Below are positions 37,276 to 46,687 of a DNA stretch of 60,371 nucleotides, in pieces. The notes beneath the pieces are model-generated. The model did no database searches, had not been told where the DNA came from, and saw nothing but the letters and a program-made list of their open reading frames with translations. Each line of letters opens with the position of its first letter. Position 1 is the first letter of the stretch. The position numbers were made by a program, and so were the translations under genes. Source of the DNA: Protostelium mycophagum (lineage: Eukaryota > Evosea > Variosea > Protosteliida > Protosteliaceae); contig MZNV01001987.1 of NCBI GenBank assembly GCA_002081555.1, positions 1-60,371 on the forward strand, in the 5' to 3' direction.

Positions 37276-37869
37276 TGTCAATAAATGTATATTTTTATTA
37301 ATTACTTTCAGAAGTCGGACCGTTCTCGGAGGTTTTTCTGTGCTTCTGTTCTCGGAACGTGGCTCACCACTACTTTCACAAATATTTAGAGGATTTTATA
37401 AGCTTTTGTGTGCCCAGAGCATGCTTTGAGCAGACTGAGTGGTTTTATGCACTAAGAGCATATTGTATGCAGTCTTGGAGGAAATCATTGCACACCTCTT
37501 ACCAGCCGATTTATGTGCCACTTCTAAGCACTCCGTGTCCTTCAATGTGACCGAGCTTCATGTGCATTTGTTGCAATGATTGGCAGCATGTCATCCTCAC
37601 TCAAATGTGAGGTGCACCTTGCAGTCGTCCGCATGAGTGTGGAATTCCAACGATGGGTAGGCTGACAGAGCACAACCAGGTGGCATTCCATTCCGAGAGT
37701 GCGTTGTGTCGTCACGAACATCGGGATGCTGTTGAACGAGAAATACAAAGCACACAGTAATGCTTGCAAGCATTTTGTGCATGGTGAGTTGTAGATAAAT
37801 GCACTGGAATACCCTCTTTTTATATGATGCGATCAACCTTTCCAGGATACACGATTGCAGTTCAACTAC
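37276..37869. other. Non-coding interval with fragments of a dispersed element
   Basis: No supported gene. It contains a block (37399-37437, with AGCTTTTGTGTGC and ATGCTTTGAGCAGACT) similar to 54798-54834, and a block (37781-37829) present in inverted orientation at 54699-54749. Confidence 0.55.
37781..37829 (+). repeat. Dispersed repeat block, inverted copy at 54699-54749
   Basis: The block includes GTGAGTTGTAGATAAATGCA and CTCTTTTTATATGATG. The reverse complement of 54699-54749 shows the same order with a few substitutions. Together with the direct match 37399-37437 / 54798-54834 this suggests a small mobile element such as a MITE, but target-site duplications were not established. Confidence 0.5.
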
Positions 37870-39472
37870 ATGGATAACACAATCTATCTCGCAGTTGGTA
37901 CTCTTGCCACTTTGGGTCTGAGCTATTATGCTTATTCTTATAAGTCAACGAAACCTCGCGACCCGAACCAACCAAGACCGAATGTGTTTATCATTTTCCA
38001 TCGCTATTTGGACCAACATTGTTTAGGTTCTTATACTTGGTGGTGGTTATGGGGGGATTAAGGCTGCTCAATTACTCGACAATGGTAAACAGTTTTATGA
38101 CAACCGATTGGATAGAACCCTTATCATTCACAGATTTTGAAGTCACCATTCTGGAGAAACATGACAAGTTCGTGCACAATCTCGCCTCTTTGAGAGCTTC
38201 TGTAGATCCTTCCTGGTCTCCAAAAGTGTTCATAGGTTATGATCGAGCTCTCACCTACGGGAAGGTCTCTTCTTTCCCTCGAGGAATATTTCTCAATATT
38301 GCCAGGTTGTTCAAGCGAGCGTAACCGACATAAGGTCAGGATACGTCCTCGCCACCGAGCCCTCTGGGATTGTTACTCAATTCCCTTATGATTATCTGAT
38401 TGTTGCTCTTGGATATAAATGGTCCTCCTTCATAAAAAACACCGATCAGAACGAGGGACGCTCTGTACACACCAAGTTGGCGAGGAACATAAAAAAAGCT
38501 GAGAGTATACTCATCGTGGGGGGTGGCGCTGCAGGTGATCATACGTGCTGACGTGTCAAGTTGACATCTGACAGGTGTCGAATTGGCTGGCGAGATCAAG
38601 GAAATTTATTCTGACAAGAAAATTGCGATCGTCAGCTCAAGCGAGAATTTAATATCTCCTGGACTTAAGAAGACTTTTTACTCCACTTTGGACGGTAAAT
38701 TGCAGGTCAACTTTTCTCAGAAAAATCGTGACTAAATGAAATGTAGAATTATCGTGTAGATGTGCACAAGGGTCAGAAAATTCTCGGAAATGCACCCAGC
38801 GGAGATTTTGACCAAGAAGTGAGCTTGAGGTGAAATATTCTGCACATTTCGATGATCCTCATTTTTTGTAGAACTTTTACTACAGATAAGGGTCTCAAAA
38901 TTGAGGTGACATCATGCCATGGAAGTTGGAGATAATTTGTACAGGCTGATCTTTCTATTTGGTGCACCGGAGGCCGTCCCAACAGCGAATGTCTCACTCC
39001 ATTTTTTGACACTTCGCTCACTGAACGGGGACTACTCAATGTTGATAAAAACCTTCGCGTGAGAGGATACGAGAATATCTTTGCAATAGGAGATATCACA
39101 CACATAGAGAATGAATCAAAATTGGCCTACTTCACAAAATTTCAATCTGATGTCATTGCCACAAATATTCGTGCTTTGGATAAAGGTTTGTTGGGCATTT
39201 ATCATAGTACTTCTGATAGAAAATAGGTGGAAAATTGAAGGACTACACTTCCCAGGGAAGTAGCACGGTATTAATACCTCTGGGATCACGTGATGGCGTT
39301 TCACAACTACCGTTTGGAGTAGTGGGAGGTGAAGATAGAAAAAATGATTTATGTCGTGCTGATATCCTTGATAGCCTGGATGACATCGATGATCAAGAGC
39401 AAATCTTTATTTGTTGCGGCCGCGTGGAAAGAGCTCAAGAGGGACGATTTATTTGCAAAAGAAACGGCATAA
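37870..39472 (+). CDS. AIFM2: FSP1/AIFM2-like NAD(P)H-quinone oxidoreductase
   Basis: ATG 37870 starts a membrane anchor (TIYLAVGTLATLGLSYYAY). After an intron comes the FAD-binding dinucleotide fold VLILGGGYGGIKAAQLLDN (about 38026), then FEVTILEKHDKFVHN. The second, NAD(P)H-binding fold follows as SILIVGGGAAGVELAGEIKE (about 38510), with ISPGLKKTF, SIWCTGGRPNSE (about 38960) and the FAD-contact motif NIFAIGDITHI (about 39070). The C-terminus reads LPFGVVGGAWMTSMIKS and ends KELKRDDLFAKETA at the stop 39470-39472. This order matches the AIFM2/FSP1 family, which reduces ubiquinone-like quinones at membranes and limits lipid peroxidation. Animal FSP1 is anchored by N-myristoylation, whereas here a hydrophobic N-terminal helix would do the job. 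The last intron is small, and reading through it gives a false longer C-terminus. Confidence 0.88.
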
Positions 39473-39733
39473 AAATGCAACTTATAAAGTCCAACACGAG
39501 GAGGAATATCGCCATTTATATTAATAGTATTATAACCAATTTTAAATTCCCCGGTAGCAACACCTTGAGCCCATAGTTCATTTTTTGTAACAAAAAGTTA
39601 TAATTATTCTGGTGAAAAGCATCCGGAATTTGATCAGGTTTCGAGCTATTTTTCAAATGAACGCCTTCTTTTTTATTAATAATGGAAACAAGCTCCACAC
39701 GCAAACCGATTTTCTGTTAAGAGAGCAGTTGTG

Positions 39734-40127
39734 ATGTGCCCTAGCGATGAACTGAACCAGCTAGTCCAAAACTTCTTCGCATTCTCGACAGCTTCCCCCA
39801 TAAAATTACCCTCGACACCTCTTCATTCGATTGCCATGTCGTTGTGAGTCACCAAACACTCCATCATCTCCAACACAAGGGCCACCAAGTCTCTCCCTTC
39901 AGACGGAGTACTCGGTGCGACGGATGAAAAAATATGCACAATTACTGAAATTCAGAAACGATCAAGGCCACACCAACGTCACTCGAACAAGAAGAGAAGA
40001 CCAGAGCCTGGGAAATTGGGTCACTGAGCAGCGAAGGAAACTCAAGCAAGGCACCATCACGAAAGAGCAGGTGTATTTATTGGACGCAATCAATTTTCAA
40101 TGGACAAGAAATGTACAAAAAATATAA
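39734..40127 (+). CDS. Small protein with a single helicase-associated (HA) domain
   Basis: Exon 1 from ATG 39734 (MCPSDELNQLVQNFFAF). After an intron starting at GTGAGT (about 39846) the second exon gives RRMKKYAQLLKFRNDQGHTN, DQSLGNWVTEQRRKLKQGT and YLLDAINFQWTRN, stop 40125-40127. The Gly-His-x-Asn/Val, LGxWV-xQR and final W pattern is that of the helicase-associated domain PF03457. HA domains are known from bacterial helicases and, as arrays, from stramenopiles, algae and some fungi. They probably bind nucleic acid. No helicase domain is attached here. The 3' splice site of the intron is not certain. Confidence 0.65.
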
Positions 40128-40517
40128 AACACAGAAAACATGCCATGTGAGCTTTCAGTTGCAGCAATCCCAGGAAAATAGGAACGTGAAAAACATGATC
40201 AAAACTTAAAGAAGTTGTCTTCAGTAGAGGAGAGATGTATTTTAAATTTGTTTTGTTGTTCATCAGAATCTGTGGTGAGTGATCACTGAAAATGACCAAC
40301 ATCATCTTACTTGTAATGTGATGATGATGTTTATTTCACCTGCAATTCATATTGAATAGAGCGCGAGCAACTCGATGTCAATAGTCTGATCATTTTTTGT
40401 GCAAACACATACCCTCGTCTACAACGCTTTTTCCCGCCTTTTTTCATTCTCAGATTCTTGTGTCCTCACTGAAATAACGATGACCATACACGTAAAGACA
40501 ATATATATTTCAACTCC
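40128..40517. other. Tail-to-tail intergenic region, no feature seen
   Basis: 390 bp between the HA-domain stop and the SPF30-like stop. AT-rich, with one TCTACAACG word at about 40421 and no coding character. Confidence 0.5.
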
Positions 40518-41373
40518 TCACTTTGGCTTATAGATCTCCTTTCCTATATGGGCTCGGACATCCTTCAGATCTCCAGACTTGACTGCCTTTTGAGGTGTCA
40601 CACCTACAAACATCAGTATAATTTTTATTCTCGATCTAAAAAAGTGTAGATGAGTGGACTGGCAGAAAACTCGAAATTTGTCACCTTTTCCTGAGCCAGT
40701 CACGCCGACCTTGCCATGAATGCTATCGGGTGATTTGAAGATACTCTCCTTCTTTCTCTCCGTGAAGCCGACCTTCTGCTTCTTGTTTGTAAACTGCTGC
40801 CATGCCGTGGTGCGCTCTGGGAGCTCGCCTCCAGCTTGTTGCTTCTTTCTAAACTGTGCCTTAAGTGCCTTCACCCTCTTTCTTTTGTGTTCCCTTTCCT
40901 GCAAAAAATGAGAGAGGATTAAAATCAGAATGATCGAGGTTAGGGTCGAAAGATCAAGAGTATGAGTGAAATGAAAGTACGTATACATATAAATTGTGAC
41001 ACACCTCTTCTGTATCGGTTGGGATGATTCGAAGTTTTCTTGGTACTACAAATTCTCCTGGTGTCTTACTGCTGTCTTGTAGGTCATCTTCGTCCTCCTC
41101 TGTTGGAGGAGGTGCAGGTCTCGATTTCTTCTCTTTATTCTGAACCTGAGATGAGATTTCTGCCACAACACTGGCCACAGGCGTACCCGTTGGTTTTCGT
41201 TTGGCCTTTAGAAGTGACTCTGTGAGCGCGATAACTTCCACTAAATCCGCTTTGAGTTTGAGGAGGTCTGCATTATCCGGTGCTTCTTTGAGAGCGGCGG
41301 TGATCTGTGCAAAATTGGAATTATAACTGCTAAGGGCGGCCTGGAGTTCCTCTACTGAGCTTGATGCTGACAT
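40518..41373 (-). CDS. SPF30/SMNDC1-like splicing factor lacking the Tudor core
   Basis: ATG 41371-41373. The N-terminal helical segment (ELQAALSSYNSNFAQITAAL, LLKLKADLVEVIALTESLL) is the conserved SPF30 N-terminus. After a Lys/Pro/Glu linker comes VVPRKLRIIPTDTEE, an intron (about 40898-41007), then EREHKRKRVKALKAQFRKK, TAWQQFTNKKQ and RKKESIFKSPDSIHGKVGVT, which is the conserved C-terminus. A last exon ends at the stop 40518-40520. In the family a Tudor domain that reads symmetric dimethyl-arginine on Sm proteins sits between these parts. Here only about 70 aa separate the N-terminal helices from the C-terminal block, and none of the VGDKCxAVWSxDGxxY-type Tudor motif is visible. SPF30 acts in spliceosome assembly (tri-snRNP addition). 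Confidence 0.75.
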
Positions 41374-41503
41374 ATCTTGTGTGCCAGAAATGATTTCTTT
41401 TCATCTGCTCCCTACACTTTTTTTCTGAATTGTCAGGTGTCGCAGATCGCATAAATGCTTCCTGAGTGCCTTTTCTCCTCAGAAACGTTTCTGAAGCCGC
41501 GTC

Positions 41504-43314
41504 ATGTCCAACGAAGTATTAGATAAGGAGGAGGCTACGGCCATTCTTAAGAAGTTGAAGTCAAACCTTCAAAACAAGGTAAGCCAATTCTCCACCATCA
41601 AGATCATCCAATTTGTATCAGAACAAAGGAGTCCTTATTGAGTAGTACTGTACATGCTGAGCACATATTCATACCTTTTCTCACCTGACTAATTTCAGAC
41701 ATGCTTCGATTGTGATGCAAAGAATCCCACTTGGGCTTCTGTCAGCTATGGTGTTTTTATTTGTATAGATTGTTCCGCCCATCACAGGAACTTGGGTGTC
41801 CATAAATCTTTCGTCCGCTCCGTGAACTTGGATAGTTGGAAGGTCAAAGAGATCAAAGCCATGGAGGCCGGTGGAAACGGCAGAGCCAGAGAGTTCTTTC
41901 GCCATCATGGTTGCACTTCAGAGGGAAAATTCAGCGATTCCAAGTACAATCATAGAGCCGCTGAATTGTACAGACAGAAGATTAAGTCTGAAATTGAAGG
42001 TGGCGAGAAAAAGTGGGTGTCTAGAATCATCATCCTTGATTATTTTTACTGAGTAAGAAACACATTTGACCAAATGCTAGACCAACATCTGCATTGGCGA
42101 GTATGTCCAACAAGGCAGCACAGGCCAAAGCTAAAGCAGAAGAGAGTGAAGAGGAGGAATCAGAAGAGGAGCAGCCCATCCAGAAGACAAGACTCCAATC
42201 ACCAACTAACGGAAAATCTATAACACCAGAGAACACGAAGAAGAATGAGGTGGGATTCTACACTGTTGTAGTTGAGATTGTAGAATGACAACATCCATAG
42301 GTTCTTGGCTCAAGAGCGACTGCTGCAGGAAAGGGAAAACTTGGCGCTAAAAAAGTGAGATCCAAGATTCCCGCCACTTTCCAAATTCAAACTGAAGGAA
42401 AAAGGTTGAAGCCGCCAGCTTTGCCAACTTTGATGATGAGGAAGAAGAAGATTCTGAAGAGGAAGAGGATGCAAGAGAGGCCCTCAGCCGTCTTTCTACA
42501 AACAAAAACTCACGTCTGGTGAAGAATGAGCCATCCCAGTGAGCTTCCCTACTTTATATTTATTGATATCTTCGCATCTATTTATCGTTCTCTTTACAAG
42601 ATAATCTTCAACTATCTACTCATTCACAAGTATCAGTCGTGCAGCTGCGCCTTCGTCCAACTTGGACCGTGGGAACAGTAAATTGGAACAGAAGGGTCCG
42701 GATGTTGGCTCTGATTCTTTCGTTCCCATGAGAAAGAAGGTAAATGATCAATTTTAAATAGATAATCACCTATAAACAGGTCGATTACGAATCTGTTCAA
42801 GCTGATAACCGAAGCAAGGCCACATCCAAGGTGACCACTATTTATCATTTTATTTAGACTCATTTCATATCAGAGTAAAAATACCGTCACTACAACAAAC
42901 GAAATCGGCCCTGCTCAGCAGAATTTTGCTAATGCCAAGTCTATTTCTTCCGCACAATTCTTCAGAGACGAAGAGGACGACCGGGATCCAGAAAGAAGGT
43001 ATATATATTATCAATTTTATCGATATTTAAAATACCCAGGGCACGCTTGAGCAAATTTGAAGGGGCGAGATCAATTTCTAGCGCGAGTTACTACGATAGA
43101 GACGAGACCAACATGGGACCAGGTGAGTTTCTTGATTTGTAGAAAGGATGATTTATGCATATTAGATCCAACTGCTGGTGATTATGCTCGAAAGATAGCA
43201 GTGACGGCAACAAACGACTTAACGCAAGTGAAAGATTTATTGGCGGATGGAACTAAGAGATTGGGAGAGGCGGCTGCTAGCTTCTTTGCAGACCTCAACA
43301 ACCGGTACTCTTAG
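41504..43314 (+). CDS. ArfGAP2/3 (Glo3-type) ADP-ribosylation factor GTPase-activating protein
   Basis: ATG 41504, stop 43312-43314, about eight exons. The ArfGAP zinc finger is CFDC-x16-CIDC followed by [15 protein letters not shown] (about 41700-41830), which includes the catalytic arginine in HRNLG and the NLDSW segment. The linker is acidic and Ser-rich ([22 protein letters not shown]). The C-terminal half has the Glo3-type repeats SISSAQFF (about 42943) and [12 protein letters not shown] (about 43075), and ends with an amphipathic helix ([17 protein letters not shown]). This protein hydrolyses GTP on Arf1 during COPI coat uncoating at the Golgi. Length and order match ArfGAP2/3 rather than ArfGAP1. 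Confidence 0.92.
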
Positions 43315-43373
43315 ATAATACAGATAGACACGTATCGACAATCATTTATCTGTAGAATGTATTTTTATTTCTA

Positions 43374-44209
43374 TTAGACTGTGACAGGTGCCTTCTCTCC
43401 CAGGGAGAATTGTAGAAGGGACAATATTGCCTGTCCCACACCACCAGCTGAGGCAGGGTTTTGTCCTGTGATCAGATTTTTGTCTACAAGAACATGGGAA
43501 CCCCAAGGCTTGGTGCATGAAAACTTCGCACCATTTTCCTTCAGCTTAGTCTCCACGAGGTAAGGGATGCTCTTTGTGAGTCCAACCTCAAGCATACTCA
43601 GAATCTACAAAATAATACCAAGTGAACTCTTTACCTGTTCCTCCTCCTCATTGGTGAAGCACGTGACCTCTTTACCGTCGACAATGTGCTTTCCATTTTC
43701 ATCTCTAACGTGAAGAAAGACAACAGGGCCGTGACACACAGCAGCTGTTGGTTTACCAGCGGTGTAAAATTCTCTCACAAGCTTATGGCTAATAGGATTC
43801 TCAGCGAGATCGAAGCAGGGACCATGTCCTCCCACGTAGAAAATGGCGGCGTAATCTGCCTCTGAGACATCTGTCAACTTCTTTGTATTGTTGACTCCGT
43901 GCTGTGCTGCCTGACATAATCAGGAGAATGTAGAAGAGATGACGTCACCTCATCTTTTAAGAACTTTTGAGATTCGGGGTCGTCTTTAAACATTTCAACG
44001 CTGGCGGGGTCCAAAGGCGCTTTTCCTCCTAGCGAAGGTGAGTGAAATAGTAAGTTATTGATAAACATACCTTCAGGAGACGCCCACTCAATGGTATAAT
44101 GAGGGGCGAGCACATAGTAGGGATGGGCAGCTTCAGGCAGATACCACCCTGTTGGTTTGCCATCTAAGAGTTGGGGATGAGATGAGAGGACGAATAAGAT
44201 TTTAGACAT
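43374..44209 (-). CDS. DJ-1/PfpI superfamily protein, Hsp31-like glyoxalase/chaperone
   Basis: ATG 44207-44209, four exons. MSKILFVLSSHPQLLDGKPT and WYLPEAAHPYYVLAPHY are typical of class III DJ-1 proteins, with the acid residue in IEWASPEG. After introns come YAAIFYVGGHGPCFDLAEN (about 43840) and the nucleophile elbow AAVCHGPVVFL (about 43735; catalytic Cys next to His). The C-terminal part has FTNEEEEQ, GLTKSIPYLVETKL and DKNLITGQNPASAGG (about 43470). Fungal Hsp31-type enzymes convert methylglyoxal to D-lactate without glutathione and protect under stress. The active-site Cys, His and Glu are all visible, so an active enzyme is likely. Confidence 0.92.
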
Positions 44210-44471
44210 GTTGGTGTTGTGGCGGATGTGACGAATTTCTGTTCGTTTTGTTGTTTGTTTTATTCGAATGAGCAGTCCTGAAATTCCGCTGTGTTTGAAG
44301 AATTGCTCAAAACAAGAAATGATGATATGTTGCTCTTCTCATTCCCTTCGCGAGTTATCTTCTTCTGCTCTGCTCTCTGATTGAAGCTGAGGATGATTTT
44401 GAGTCCCAACAGCGACTTGTAACGCAGCAATACTTACGTAATTGTCAAGAAAAAGTCTCCAACACAGAATC

Positions 44472-46468
44472 ATGGACGAAGCCACTCTTCTAGAACAAAG
44501 AGATTCCGTCGTGACTGCACTTAAGGCAGACCCCGGTAATTCCGAGTTAAAGACATTGCTCGGAGATCTAGATGAATTGTTCGCACTGTCTGGTCTAGAA
44601 GTGCCCAAAGTGAAACCAGAACCAGTCTCAAGACATGTGGTGATAGAGAAAGAGGAACATGAAGAGGAAAACATAGAGGAGGAGGATGACATGTTTTCCG
44701 CGATAGATTTACCCATTGTGAAGAAACAAAAAACAGAAGGATCTGCGGAAAAAATTATTCCAGATGTTTCAGTGGAAATTGAGAATATTACGACTTATAC
44801 TCCGCTTCAGAGGTAAACATCTCTGCTAACTAGATTGGTTGACATTCTTTTCATAGATTTTCTGATCTTAAGGGAGCGCCAATGATTAACGAAACCCTTG
44901 CTTACTGTGGATTCACAAGACCTTCAGCTGTCCAGAAGCATTCTATTCCCATTATGTTGGAACACCGCAGAGACATTATGGCCTGTGCCCAGACAGGTGT
45001 ACTATAGTGCTACATTTTATTTTTTTGGCCAAAATTTTCTCAAAATTTGGCGGAAACTGAGCCTGGTCCACATAGGCAGCGGAAAGACCTTGGCCTTTCT
45101 AGTTCCCATTGTAGCAGCACTATACAGAGACCAACAAGCGGGAAAGGTGAAGAGGCCAATGAGCTACCACAAGAGCTTTCCTTTGGCTTTAATTTTGGCT
45201 CCAACCCGAGAATTAGTCCTGCAGATCCAAGAAGAGGCCGAAAAAGTCAGTTTATTCATTTATAGATAATTATTGATAAATAGGTAGATTATTAGAGACA
45301 CAGGATACACGAGTATAGCATTATACGGAGGTAAAGATAAATCCAAACAGAAGACAGATATGATTGCCCATGGATGTGATATCGTCGTGGCTACTCCTGG
45401 TCGTCTTGTCGATTTATTGGAAGGCGAAAAAATCGGGCTGGGGTCACTTCGCTTTTTTGTTCTCGTGAGTGATTTAAGAATACAAATATAATGTATAGAC
45501 AATAATCATTGAACAGGACGAAGCGGATCGTATGCTTGATATGGGTTTCGAAAAAGATATTAAAAAAATCACCGGACACCCAGATTTCCCACACAAGCCA
45601 TCAAATATGGCTCTCGCCCCAGAGACATCCTGGCAGAAATCTACATTAAATCCTAACAACAAGAGGAAGCAGCAGGTTACTTTCTTTAATGAATGGTCAG
45701 TGCTGATATAGGAATAGGAAGTGAAGACAGAAAGACAGATGCAGACAGTCATGTTTTCTGCTACTTTCCCCAAAGAGATAAGACGTCTCGCCTCAGAGTT
45801 TTTAGAGGATTATGTGTTCCTCAGAATCGGAAACTCCGGGGCCACAGTGGCCACGATAGAACAGAGTTTCATTTTATTAAGACAACAAGAAGAGAAAGAG
45901 AGGGTGATTGTAGAGGAGCTGAGAAAGAAGAGTGGTTTGACAGTTGGTAAGTGTTATTCATAAAGATGGAACACTTACAGATCACAGTTTTTGCGGCGAC
46001 AAAAAAGGGAGCGGACGCACTTTCTTGGTTCTTGAATGAGAAGAACCTTCCCTCCATTGCAATACACGGCAATTTGGACCAGTCAGAACGTGAAATATCC
46101 TTAAGAGATTTTCGTTCTGGGAAGAGTCCCATCCTTGTCGCAACTGATGTCATAGGTAAGAACATATATAAAATGGAGTTGAATAGAATAGGACGTGGTT
46201 TGGACATTGAGAATGTCACAAATGTCATCAATTACGACCTTCCAATCAATATAGAAGATTATATACACAGAATAGGAAGGACTGGAAGAGCCGGAAAAAA
46301 CGGCAGAGCGCTCAGCTTTTTCTTGGAGAACAAGGACACGAATCTCGCCAAGGACCTTGTGAAGCAGCTCCAGAAGAGCGGACAACAGGTAATTTATCAC
46401 CCAGGTTGTTATTGACCCAGCAGGTTCCCTCATGGATGACTGCTATTGTCACTTCATCACGAGAATAA
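44472..46468 (+). CDS. DEAD-box RNA helicase, DDX3/Ded1-type, with SPF30-like N-terminus
   Basis: ATG 44472, eight exons, stop 46466-46468. All helicase motifs are present: [13 protein letters not shown] (Q motif), ACAQTG|SGKT split by an intron (motif I, about 45000/45080), [19 protein letters not shown] (about 45390), [11 protein letters not shown] (about 45518), [14 protein letters not shown] (SAT), [15 protein letters not shown] (about 46140) and [10 protein letters not shown] (about 46265), then the Ded1/DDX3-typical ending VPSWMTAI. The N-terminal region differs from ordinary DDX3: [20 protein letters not shown] and [16 protein letters not shown] resemble the N-terminal helices of SPF30/SMNDC1, followed by an acidic linker. 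DDX3/Ded1 helps ribosome scanning on structured mRNA leaders. The N-terminus suggests possible spliceosomal ties (inference). Confidence 0.9.
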
Positions 46469-46687
46469 ATTATACCGAGAATATATTATACCGAGAAACC
46501 TTTGTCTGGAAATTTAATTTCGTCATTCTAGATTTCTCCTGGTGGTGAAATATTTGTAATATTGTGGTGGTGCGTTTGGTTCTCTTGGTCTTTGGTCTCT
46601 TCTCTCTTTCCTTTATTTTAATGTAACACTTAATTTAATTGGGTTGACTACAACTGTCAATTTGACAGGGTGACATCGAGAATTGAC

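Noticed and set aside
2600-37800. Spliced-leader trans-splicing as the explanation of the TCGTTGTAG word
   Set aside because: The word also lies next to 5' splice sites, inside exons and in reverse orientation. A leader acceptor would sit only at the 5' ends of transcripts.
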